This document shows positions 1 through 7,481 of a DNA stretch of 64,000 bases, in pieces. Every line of letters starts with the position of its first letter. The stretch's first letter is position 1. Source of the stretch: Prosthecobacter dejongeii (GTDB lineage Bacteria > Verrucomicrobiota > Verrucomicrobiia > Verrucomicrobiales > Verrucomicrobiaceae); assembly GCF_014203045.1 (NCBI RefSeq), contig NZ_JACHIF010000004.1, forward strand, positions 290,943 through 354,942. The letters run 5' to 3'. Made by a program: the position numbers and the translations under genes. The notes under the pieces were generated by a model, which had not been told where the DNA came from, searched no databases, and saw nothing but the letters and a program-made list of their open reading frames with translations.

Positions 1-437
1 GTTTGATCACGGAAAACGCCACCACGCAGCGTGACGACACGGAGAGGGTCTTCAGCGAAGTCTCCTGCGAGCGCACGCAAACGACAGGCAACGGCTTCGA
101 CGATGGCTGAGTCTCTGGCTCCGGGCTTAAGGGCAGCGGTGATCTTTTCTGCACGAGCGCTGGCTTCATCCACGATGATGCGACGATCTACCACAAAGGC
201 GATACGACGTGGGGCGGTGCGCTGCCCGGGCGGAAGATCGGCCTGGGCTGCCAGTGCGAACAGGGCGATGTCGATGCAGGCGGTCTTGCCGCTGGCAGTG
301 GGCAGGGTGATAGCTTGGGGCCAGCCTTTGCCTGCATCCAGCACGCGCTGCATGAGGCGCTCTTGCCACGGAAAAGGCTCCACGCCATGCACGGCGTGGA
401 AAAAGTCGCTGAACTGGTCTGTGGTAAGGGCGCTCAT
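1..437 (-). CDS. cas3: Cas3 helicase, type I-G, partial (cut by window edge)
   Basis: Only the first ~145 codons lie in the window; the gene continues past base 1. The product begins MSALTTDQFSDFFHAV and reaches a Walker A loop, LPTASGKT, at about residues 45-52. This is followed by FVVDRRIIVDE, a stretch typical of Cas3-family superfamily 2 helicases. Cas3 unwinds and degrades target DNA after Cascade binding. No HD nuclease motif precedes the helicase, which fits type I-G, where the HD part is thought to lie C-terminally; that part is outside the window. The ATG overlaps the csb2 stop as ATGA (434-437), so the two are translationally coupled. The subtype rests mainly on the two csb neighbours. 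Confidence 0.85.
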   Translation of the reverse strand, partial: MSALTTDQFSDFFHAVHGVEPFPWQERLMQRVLDAGKGWPQAITLPTASGKTACIDIALFALAAQADLPPGQRTAPRRIAFVVDRRIIVDEASARAEKITAALKPGARDSAIVEAVACRLRALAGDFAEDPLRVVTLRGGVFRDQ

Positions 438-1924
438 GCAAAGGCTCCGGTGAGGGGTCGAAATAGGCCATAACCACGATACCGGCCTGCGCCCAGCATG
501 AGGGGGCCATGCACTTCATCCGTGAAGGTGATGGCAACATGGCTGTGATGAATGTTGCCCCCTGATTTACGCTGAAGGCAGGGAAAGCCGCGATTTGCAG
601 GGCTGCCCTGATGGGCGGAGACAGGCATGATGTGGACGGAGCGAATGATGTTCTCCGGCAGGCCGACATGTTTGCAGGCTTGCAAAACCATTTTCTCGAT
701 TTCGTCGTAGGCATCTTCACCTCGTCCCTTTGGATGACGATCAAAGGCCATAGGGGTGACGGTGGCCCAACGTTTGCTGGGTTGAGTCCAAAGCTCTGGA
801 ACCAGAGTCTGCGGACGGGAGGATTCGGCAAGTTCTAGCTGCATTTCACCAATTTTCCCGAGGACGAGCTTCAGTGTGCGTGGCTCGCCATCGTCAAAAA
901 AAATGGAATGGAGAAGAGGACTTTGCAGGTCTGTAGGCAGAGCGAGGGCGAAACCCATAATGCGGCCATCACCATGATTGTGACCGACGTTTGCCAAAGG
1001 TAGGAAGGAGAGATGGGGGCGGTCAGTGGGTTGGCCAGGCCGACTATGGCCCGAGAGCCACTCCGGCGCGGGCTGTTCAGGACAGATGGCCATGAGGGTA
1101 TCTCGCAGGGCTCGGGTGAGCTGGCCTGTGCTCTCGAGGCCAAAGCGGCGTCCCCCAGTCTGGCGAAGCACAATGAGATCAGAGGAAAAAACGGTGTGGT
1201 GGCTGGAATCGGTCTGCTCTGGCCGGTTAGAGTCTAAGTCATAGGAGCCCCACATAACAGGCTTGGGCCGGAGACCTTGAACGAAAAGGCGTTCAAGCTC
1301 ATCAAATCGTCCCGGATTTGGGATGCGGAGGCGGCTTGCCGTGAGACGAGTGGAACCGGGCTTCCAAAGGGGCAGGCTTTTAGCTTGGTCAGGCACTATG
1401 TCTGTTAGCCAGCACTCGACGGGCGATGAGGAGTGGCCCAAGTAGGTGACCCGGCTGCAAAGATCGGCTAGAGCGCTGCGCTCGGTGGGAGGAGGATCGG
1501 TTGGCCAGACGAAGGCAACAAGAGTTGGATCTATGCCCTCAACTAAGTGCAATGGCCGCACAGCAGGGAAGAAACGAGGCTGCTTACCACGTTTTTCAGG
1601 AAGGACGGAGAGGCCATCGTCGATGACATCGTTCGAGGTCTTATCATCAACTTTCCTCGGGGTGACTGCGTCGTTGGTGGGAACGAAGACAGTTACGACA
1701 TCGCGGTGCTGGATCTCAGAAACAGCTCGCAATTCAGGTGCGGGCTGCTCCTCCAGCCAATGGAGGGCAGCCTGAGCTGCGGGCGAGCGATGAGTTTCAC
1801 CCCAGGCGGCGACCAGGGCCATATAGAGTCGGTCAGGGTGCGGCGGCCACTCAGCTAACTTGTAGCTGCTGGGATGTGTGGCCACGGCTCGCCCCATGAG
1901 GTAGCGAACGCAGATGGTGATCAT
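434..1924 (-). CDS. csb2: Csb2, Cas5-Cas6-like Cascade subunit (type I-G)
   Basis: This 496-residue protein starts MITICVRYLMGRAVAT and resembles the GSU0054/Csb2 family of type I-G (old I-U) systems. Csb2 combines Cas5-like and Cas6-like RAMP parts and is expected to process crRNA and cap the 5' handle in Cascade. The visible hallmark is the C-terminal glycine-rich loop GAGRYRGYGLF (around residues 477-487), the Cas6-type G-rich loop of the family, preceded by GPLML. Both ends overlap neighbours by ATGA (with csb1 at 1921-1924 and cas3 at 434-437), showing one operon. No frameshift is seen and the length is normal for the family. The family call comes from recalled sequence patterns, not from a search. 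Confidence 0.87.
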   Translation of the reverse strand: MITICVRYLMGRAVATHPSSYKLAEWPPHPDRLYMALVAAWGETHRSPAAQAALHWLEEQPAPELRAVSEIQHRDVVTVFVPTNDAVTPRKVDDKTSNDVIDDGLSVLPEKRGKQPRFFPAVRPLHLVEGIDPTLVAFVWPTDPPPTERSALADLCSRVTYLGHSSSPVECWLTDIVPDQAKSLPLWKPGSTRLTASRLRIPNPGRFDELERLFVQGLRPKPVMWGSYDLDSNRPEQTDSSHHTVFSSDLIVLRQTGGRRFGLESTGQLTRALRDTLMAICPEQPAPEWLSGHSRPGQPTDRPHLSFLPLANVGHNHGDGRIMGFALALPTDLQSPLLHSIFFDDGEPRTLKLVLGKIGEMQLELAESSRPQTLVPELWTQPSKRWATVTPMAFDRHPKGRGEDAYDEIEKMVLQACKHVGLPENIIRSVHIMPVSAHQGSPANRGFPCLQRKSGGNIHHSHVAITFTDEVHGPLMLGAGRYRGYGLFRPLTGAFA

Positions 1925-3138
1925 GGCTCAGTAGTGGATTTAGCGGAAAGCGCCTGACTGCGACGAATGAGTTCCACTAGCTGGGGGGAGGCTTGCAGCT
2001 CGATTTCAGCTTCATGCCAAGGAAGCTTAGCGGCTTTCGCCTCTGCCAGAGCGGAAGCGAATAGATCGATGGCTTGCTTTCGAGTGAGGGTGAAAGACTT
2101 CGCTGGCTGTCCTGCAGTAAGAATTTCCCAAGAGGGCGTTTCGGCGGCATAGAGCTGACAGCGGGAACGAAGGTCGGAGTTTTGCTCGGCTGCAAGTACG
2201 GAAGCACAAAGGCCAAGCGCTGCTAGAAGTGTGCGGGCCTTGTCATCGGTAGCGATGTCAGAGGCCGCGCCTGCCTCTAGAGGGAAACAAAGGCGGCGCA
2301 GGGCAGTGAGAGACAAGACTACAGTTTGTTCGGCTTTTTCGAAGATTACGCCTCCCTCGGTTATGGAGGGCACGACATTCCCGTGATTGGCCTCGGAAGG
2401 CTTGCCATCTTTGCCAAGAAGCACCGGCTTGCCTCTTTCTTTGAGTGATTCCTTTTCTTCAAAGGTCCACCCTCCGTTTGCTGCGGCGTAGATAATGGCG
2501 GCGTCCTTCCTAATCTCAGCCGGGTCGATACGGCTACTCGTCTTGACTCCAAGTTGAACGGTGTGCGCTACTAATTCTGAGACCAAAGCCCTTGGAAACT
2601 TGGCACCTAAGCCTCCTTTTGGCCCGGTGCTGTCCCACACCCCAAAAACAAGCGCGGTGGGGCAGTACTTGAGCAAGGCTGTGGCGTTCTTGAGGTCAAC
2701 GCTGTCGAGACTCTTACCGACATCGGCTTCACGAAACTTCACTCCTTTATTGGTGATGCTGTCGCGCAGCAATGCGTCGGCAATACGATGCGGAGCCTCA
2801 AGACTAGAAACGCTAAATTGCTTTAATAACCCTTCGCCCTCAATTTTGGTGGTGATGACTGGTAAAGAAAGTTGGCCTCGCCGCTTCGCCTCAAGTAGGG
2901 CAAGCTCCATACGGTTGGCTTGAGCCTGAACGGAATCCAGAAGCACACGAGATGCGGTGCCAGCTTCTTTATTGTGTCCTTCTAGCGCATATTTCCCACC
3001 TTCATAGGTCGGTGGGAAAACCTTAGTGCCATTGCCAGCAGCAGGCTCATAGGTGATTCGAGTGCGGATTGCCGAGGCTCCATCAGTAATGGCAGCCTTA
3101 AGAATGTCTAGAGTTAAGACTGTGCGTGGTATGCTCAT
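1921..3138 (-). CDS. csb1: Csb1, Cas7-like Cascade backbone (type I-G)
   Basis: The 405-residue product matches the GSU0053/Csb1 family, the Cas7-type backbone subunit that lines crRNA in type I-G Cascade. The N-terminal region ITYEPAAGNGTKVFPPTYEGG and LDSVQAQANRMELALLE are typical of Csb1 proteins. It is the first visible gene of the minus-strand operon csb1-csb2-cas3 and ends with an ATGA overlap into csb2. The type I-G Cas8 protein (Csx17), Cas4-Cas1 and Cas2 are not in the window, so they must lie beyond base 1 or elsewhere. The start is the ATG at 3138. Confidence 0.87.
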   Translation of the reverse strand: MSIPRTVLTLDILKAAITDGASAIRTRITYEPAAGNGTKVFPPTYEGGKYALEGHNKEAGTASRVLLDSVQAQANRMELALLEAKRRGQLSLPVITTKIEGEGLLKQFSVSSLEAPHRIADALLRDSITNKGVKFREADVGKSLDSVDLKNATALLKYCPTALVFGVWDSTGPKGGLGAKFPRALVSELVAHTVQLGVKTSSRIDPAEIRKDAAIIYAAANGGWTFEEKESLKERGKPVLLGKDGKPSEANHGNVVPSITEGGVIFEKAEQTVVLSLTALRRLCFPLEAGAASDIATDDKARTLLAALGLCASVLAAEQNSDLRSRCQLYAAETPSWEILTAGQPAKSFTLTRKQAIDLFASALAEAKAAKLPWHEAEIELQASPQLVELIRRSQALSAKSTTEP

Positions 3139-3424
3139 GGTGTGTTTGGTATTGAATTCGTGAAAACTAGATCCAGGCTACCCTTAACAAATGCCGCAGG
3201 GAAGAAGGTGGTGAAATCTTGGGGCATGCTGTGGTTGGGCGCTTAGATGATTTACGGGTATTTTTGAGGATTTAAGCGGGTGGTCGTGAATTTTGCAATC
3301 TGGATATGGGTTTAGTGGTGGGTAGGAGGTGGATTTTTTTGGGTAGGGGGGACAGGGTGGGGTGATGGAAGTTTTGCGCTGGGGTTGCACGAGTGATGTG
3401 GACGCGCTAGATAGCGGGTCTTTC
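3139..3424. other. Intergenic gap between cas operon and trpA
   Basis: These 286 bases separate the divergent csb1 and trpA genes and must hold promoters for both. I saw no CRISPR repeat, no tRNA and no clear small gene. The right half on the plus strand is purine-rich, with G-runs such as GGGTAGGGGGGACAGG, continuing into the G-rich trpA region. Confidence 0.5.
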
Positions 3425-4240
3425 ATGTCTGCTTTTTCTAACCGCCTTGACCGTCGTTTTGCTGAGCTCCGTTCTTCTGGGAAGCGCGCCTTTGTGGCGT
3501 ATATCGCTGCGGGGGATCCGACGCTGGAAGCGACGGTGGAGATGGTGCTGGCGCTGGAGCGGGCGGGGGTGGATGTGGTGGAGCTGGGGGTGCCGTTTTC
3601 GGATCCGCTGGCGGATGGGGTGGTGAACCAGATGGCGGCGGACCGTGCGCTGAAGGCGGGGGCGACTTTCCCGAAGGTGCTGGAGATGATCCGGGTGCTG
3701 AGGACGAGATCGCAGATCCCGCTGGTGCTGTTTACTTACCTGAACCCGATCTATACGTATGGGTATGAGTGCTTTCACACGGATGCGGTGGCGGCGGGTG
3801 TGGATGGGGTGCTGGTGCTGGATCTGCCGCCGGAGGAGGCGCTGCAGAATGCGGAGCTGAGGCCGACGCCGGAGCTGGCCCATATTCAGTTGATCGCGCC
3901 GACGTCGCCGCCGGAGCGGATCGAGCTGATCGCGCGGAATGCGGAGGGTTTTATTTACTATGTTTCGCGCCTGGGGGTGACGGGGGCGCAGGTGGAGGTG
4001 GCGACGGGGATCGCGGAGCAGGTGGCTGTGATCAAGCAGTTTACGGAGGTGCCGGTGTGTGTGGGCTTTGGGGTGTCTAACCCGGAGCAGGCGGCGACGG
4101 TGGCGAGTATGGCGGATGGGGTGGTGGTGGGGAGTGCGATCGTGAAGCTGATCGAGCGGGAGGGGGCGGCGGCGGATCTGGCTGACCAGGTGGAGGTGTT
4201 TGTGCGGCCTTTGGTGGCGGCGGTGAAGGGGCTGGTGTGA
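3425..4240 (+). CDS. trpA: Tryptophan synthase alpha chain
   Basis: TrpA cleaves indole-3-glycerol phosphate to indole, which is channelled to TrpB. The 271-residue protein (from ATG 3425, MSAFSNRLDRRFAELR) carries the family motif ELGVPFSDPLADG, giving catalytic Glu53 and Asp64, equivalent to Glu49 and Asp60 in Salmonella. The open frame extends upstream to 3362, but residues before MSAF do not look like TrpA and 3425 is the family-typical start. trpB is not adjacent; the next genes are lysine/peptidoglycan genes. Codons end in G very heavily (GCG, GTG, CTG, GGG). The leader has no obvious Shine-Dalgarno. Confidence 0.95.
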   Translation: MSAFSNRLDRRFAELRSSGKRAFVAYIAAGDPTLEATVEMVLALERAGVDVVELGVPFSDPLADGVVNQMAADRALKAGATFPKVLEMIRVLRTRSQIPLVLFTYLNPIYTYGYECFHTDAVAAGVDGVLVLDLPPEEALQNAELRPTPELAHIQLIAPTSPPERIELIARNAEGFIYYVSRLGVTGAQVEVATGIAEQVAVIKQFTEVPVCVGFGVSNPEQAATVASMADGVVVGSAIVKLIEREGAAADLADQVEVFVRPLVAAVKGLV

Positions 4241-4293
4241 GGTGTGTTGACGCGTGGGTTTTTTTGCTTTTTTGTTTTATTTTTTTGATTTTT

Positions 4294-5106
4294 ATGACTC
4301 TGAATTTTTGGAAGATGAATGGGGCGGGCAATGATTTTGTCATGCTGGACAATCGGGATTTGTCTCTGGTGCTTTCGGGGGAGGTGATTGCGCGGCTGTG
4401 TGATCGGCATCGGGGGATCGGTGCGGATGGGCTGCTGTGTGTGGAGCCGGCGAGGGAGGGGGGGGATTTTAGGATGCGCTATTACAATGCGGATGGGGGG
4501 GAGGCGGAGATGTGTGGGAATGGGGCGCGGTGTTTTGGCCGGTTTGTGAATCGGCTGCATGAGGATGGGCTGACGCGGGTGCGCTTTGAGACGCTGGCGG
4601 GGATGATTTCGGCGGAGTTTGAGGGGGACCAGGTGCGGATCAATATGAGTGCGCCGCATGGGCTGACGCTGGGGGCGGTGCTGCCGGTGGGGGGGGAGGT
4701 GCTGACGGTGCACTCTGTGAATACGGGGGTGCCGCATGCGGTGGTGTTTGTGGAGGATCTGGAGGGGGTGCCTGTGCGTGAGTGGGGGGCGGGGCTGCGC
4801 TACCATGAGGCGTTTCAGCCGCGGGGGACGAATGCGAATTTTGCGAAGGTGGTGGCGCCGGGGAGCATTGCGATCCGGACGTATGAGCGCGGGGTGGAGG
4901 ATGAGACGCTGGCGTGTGGGACGGGTATGGTGGCGTGTGCTTTGATCCACCACGAGCTGACGGGGGCTGCGAGCCCGGTGAGTGTCTTGGTCAAGGGGGG
5001 GGATACGCTGCGGGTGGGCTTTACGGAGGTGGCTCCGCATGAATATTCTGATGTGACGCTTTTTGGCCCGGCGGATTTTGTTTTCCAAGGCTCTGTTACT
5101 CTCTAA
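4294..5106 (+). CDS. dapF: Diaminopimelate epimerase
   Basis: DapF converts LL- to meso-diaminopimelate for lysine and peptidoglycan. The 270-residue protein has the start motif FWKMNGAGNDF and both catalytic cysteines: Cys74 in EMCGNGARC and Cys208 in LACGTGMVAC. The open frame starts at 4237, overlapping trpA, but the extra 19 residues are a hydrophobic run translated from a T-rich leader; ATG 4294 is the natural start. The leader 4261-4293 is almost all T with no Shine-Dalgarno. Coding DNA is extremely G-rich, with many GGG glycine codons. It is likely co-transcribed with trpA and dapA. Confidence 0.95.
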   Translation: MTLNFWKMNGAGNDFVMLDNRDLSLVLSGEVIARLCDRHRGIGADGLLCVEPAREGGDFRMRYYNADGGEAEMCGNGARCFGRFVNRLHEDGLTRVRFETLAGMISAEFEGDQVRINMSAPHGLTLGAVLPVGGEVLTVHSVNTGVPHAVVFVEDLEGVPVREWGAGLRYHEAFQPRGTNANFAKVVAPGSIAIRTYERGVEDETLACGTGMVACALIHHELTGAASPVSVLVKGGDTLRVGFTEVAPHEYSDVTLFGPADFVFQGSVTL

Positions 5107-5124
5107 TTTCTTTTTTTTACTCTC

Positions 5125-6003
5125 ATGTTCGCAGGAACCCATACCGCTATTGTTACCCCTTTTCTCAACGGTCAGCTCGATGAGGATGCGCTGAAGAAGC
5201 TGATCGATTTTCAATTCGACCATGGTGTGTCGGGCGTGGTGCCGTGTGGTACGACGGGGGAGTCACCGACGCTGGACTATGATGAGCATGAGCGTGTGGT
5301 GAAGCTGACGGTGGAGTTTGCTAGGGGCCGGGGTGTGGTGATGGCGGGCACGGGATCTAACAGCACGCGGGAGGCGATCGAGCTGACGCAGGAGGCGGAG
5401 GCTGCGGGGGCGAATGCGTCTCTGCAGGTGGCGCCGTATTACAATAAGCCGACGCCGGAGGGGCTGTACCAGCATTTTAAGGCGATCGCGGATAATACGA
5501 AGTTGCCGATCATGCTGTATAGCATCCCGGGGCGATGCGGGATCGAGATCGGGCTGGATGTGGTGGTGCGGCTGGCGGAGAGCTGCCCGAACATTCGTGC
5601 GATCAAGGAGGCTGGGGGGAACCCTGAGCGGGTGAGCCAGATGAAGCAGGTGCTGCCGGCGGATTTTGAGATTCTTTCTGGGGATGATGGTCTGACGCTG
5701 CCGTTTATGTCGGTGGGTGGGGTGGGGGTGGTGAGTGTGGCCTCGAACCTGATCCCGCAGCAGATCAGTGATCTGGTGAAGCTGGCGCTGAAGGGTGACT
5801 TTGCGGGAGCGCTGGCTATCCATCAACAGTATTACCCTCTGTTTGCGGCTTTCCTGAAGCTGGCGACGAATCCGATCCCAATCAAGACGGCGATGGCGCT
5901 GGCTGGGCATTGCACGAATGAGCTGCGCCTGCCGCTGGTGCCGATGGAGGAGGCGAAGACGGAGGAGCTGCGCGCGACTCTGACGAAGCTGGGGCTGGTC
6001 TAA
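5125..6003 (+). CDS. dapA: 4-hydroxy-tetrahydrodipicolinate synthase
   Basis: DapA condenses pyruvate with aspartate semialdehyde, the first committed lysine step. The 292-residue protein shows GTTGE (Thr43/Thr44), the catalytic Tyr132 in YYNKPTPEG, Arg137 in GRCG, and the Schiff-base Lys161 in AIKEAGG. It begins 18 bases after dapF behind a T-rich leader (TTTCTTTTTTTTACTCTC), again without a Shine-Dalgarno. It is probably in one transcription unit with trpA and dapF. An imperfect hairpin near 6027-6052 (ATTGATC/GATCAAT arms) lies just after the stop but lacks a T-run. Confidence 0.95.
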   Translation: MFAGTHTAIVTPFLNGQLDEDALKKLIDFQFDHGVSGVVPCGTTGESPTLDYDEHERVVKLTVEFARGRGVVMAGTGSNSTREAIELTQEAEAAGANASLQVAPYYNKPTPEGLYQHFKAIADNTKLPIMLYSIPGRCGIEIGLDVVVRLAESCPNIRAIKEAGGNPERVSQMKQVLPADFEILSGDDGLTLPFMSVGGVGVVSVASNLIPQQISDLVKLALKGDFAGALAIHQQYYPLFAAFLKLATNPIPIKTAMALAGHCTNELRLPLVPMEEAKTEELRATLTKLGLV

Positions 6004-6048
6004 CCGAGGGCGTGTCTGTGATGAGCTATTGATCTTCCGTGAGGGGGA

Positions 6049-6948
6049 TCAATGGCTGATGTGGCATGAAGCGGGCGGTTTTGGCTGGGCGAGGGCTTTT
6101 TCCAAAATGGCGTCTAGGTGGGTGACGGGGAGGGAGTAGTGGCCTTCCTCGGCGAGCCATTCGGTGGTGGTGTGGGGCATGATGCTGGCGAGTTTTTCGG
6201 TGTAGCGCCAGTCGATGTTACGGTCTTGTTTGCCATGCCAGAAGTGGATGGGGTAACCGATGGAGCCGACTTCGAAACCCCATTCGGAGAGGTAGATATC
6301 GGCATCGGCAATGACGGCTTTGGGGCCACGACGAAGGGCCTCGAGCATACCTGCGCGTACTTTTTCAAAGACGATGGGGTCTTTTAAAACGGCACGGTCT
6401 GCGCGGCCGAGCATTTTCATGAGCCATTTGAGTGGGGCTTGATCGGGGTGGCCACGGGCTATTTTTTCGCCCAAACGCAGGATGATGCCGAGGACGGTGG
6501 GGAAGGCATGGCGCAGGCGGATCATCATGCGGTATAGCCAAAACATGTGCTCGTAGCCCAGGAAGGTGAGCGGGGGGGCACCGCAGATGATGGTGGCGCT
6601 CAAGAGGCGCTGAGGCATGTGGAGGGTGGTGACGAGGACGTAGGGGCCGCCGCCGGACCAGCCGAGGATGTGGAATTGATCTAGGGCGAGATGGTCTGCG
6701 AGCTCCGTTAGGAGTGGGGGCCAGTCTTTGAGTTCGCGTCCTTCATGGAAGTCGGAAAGCCCAATGCCTGGGCGATCTGGGGAAATAAAGCGCAGGCCGT
6801 ATTTTTTGCCCGCTTCATCCATCAAAGCTCCCTGAATGCGCGCGCTGGGCCAGCCGTGAAAGTAAAAGCAAGGGGTGCCCTTAGGGTCACCATGCAGGGC
6901 ATAGCCTAACGTGCGTCCTGTGGACAATCGAAAAGTATGGTCAGCCAT
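6049..6948 (-). CDS. Alpha/beta hydrolase
   Basis: The 299-residue protein has the fold's landmarks in order: an oxyanion-region HGWPSAR (31-37), a nucleophile elbow GWSGG with Ser98, a late Asp in HGKQDRNIDW, and the catalytic His270 in EEGHYSL. No signal peptide is visible, so it is probably cytoplasmic. The substrate cannot be told from sequence; the family includes esterases, haloperoxidase-like and epoxide hydrolases. It is convergent with dapA and has no obvious operon partner. Confidence 0.85.
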   Translation of the reverse strand: MADHTFRLSTGRTLGYALHGDPKGTPCFYFHGWPSARIQGALMDEAGKKYGLRFISPDRPGIGLSDFHEGRELKDWPPLLTELADHLALDQFHILGWSGGGPYVLVTTLHMPQRLLSATIICGAPPLTFLGYEHMFWLYRMMIRLRHAFPTVLGIILRLGEKIARGHPDQAPLKWLMKMLGRADRAVLKDPIVFEKVRAGMLEALRRGPKAVIADADIYLSEWGFEVGSIGYPIHFWHGKQDRNIDWRYTEKLASIMPHTTTEWLAEEGHYSLPVTHLDAILEKALAQPKPPASCHISH

Positions 6949-7146
6949 GCGTTGTTAAAGGGGGGGGAGGGGAGTGTGGAAAGTAGAGCTGAGATGGGCT
7001 TCTCGCAATCGGCATCCCATGAGTAAATGGGGCATCTCCTGGCAAGTGGTGGATTCGGATGTTTTAACTTCTCTCTTTTCTAAAAAGGGTCTCAGATAAA
7101 ACGCGATTGCACGCCGACAAACCCCCTCTAATCTTGAAGCGCGCTC

Positions 7147-7350
7147 ATGAAAACTGTCCCAGCAATCCTCGCCCTCGCCGCTCTTATTCTCGTTTCCGCT
7201 TCTTGTGATAAACATTCCTGGGAGGAAACAAAAGTATTGCATGAAGGCATGCACAAGGAAGGTCATGGTGATGCTCATCACGGTAAAGCAGAGGAGCACG
7301 CGAAACCTGCCGCTCATGCTCCTGAGGCTGCTAAGCCTGCTGCGCATTGA
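7147..7350 (+). CDS. Small histidine-rich lipoprotein
   Basis: This 67-residue protein has a lipoprotein signal: basic start MKTVPAILALAALILVSASC with the lipidated Cys20. The mature part is only 47 residues and carries about ten histidines, with a tail rich in Ala, Pro and His (AEEHAKPAAHAPEAAKPAAH). The His content suggests metal binding, but that is inference. It is monocistronic: a strong terminator follows at 7411. A longer open frame on the opposite strand (6955-7347) looks like a shadow. I do not recognise a named family. Confidence 0.7.
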   Translation: MKTVPAILALAALILVSASCDKHSWEETKVLHEGMHKEGHGDAHHGKAEEHAKPAAHAPEAAKPAAH

Positions 7351-7410
7351 GTTCGCGAATCCGAGGAAAGACTTTCGCTGGCTTTCCCGTTATTTTGTAG
7401 AGTCCTTTAG

Positions 7411-7448
7411 GCTCACTTTGGTAAAATATCCAGAGTGAGCTTTTTTTT
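7411..7448 (+). terminator. Rho-independent terminator after the lipoprotein gene
   Basis: An 11-bp stem (GCTCACTTTGG pairing with CCAGAGTGAGC, one G-T wobble) closes an 8-base loop and is followed directly by eight T. It ends the lipoprotein transcript 60 bases after the stop and precedes the C39-like gene. Confidence 0.85.
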
Positions 7449-7481
7449 GAGCATCTCCCGTAGAAAAGAATCTAAATATCG

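Noticed and set aside
31..453. 140-codon plus-strand frame at the left edge
   Set aside because: It is antisense to Cas3, whose Walker A motif lies on the minus strand.
3407..5223. Long open frames on the minus strand opposite trpA, dapF and dapA (up to 421 codons)
   Set aside because: They are rich in Arg, His and Pro and arise because the G-rich coding strand leaves few stops on the other strand. trpA, dapF and dapA have all their active-site residues.
6955..7347. 130-codon minus-strand frame opposite the lipoprotein gene
   Set aside because: It has no domain and overlaps a gene with an exact lipobox and terminator.
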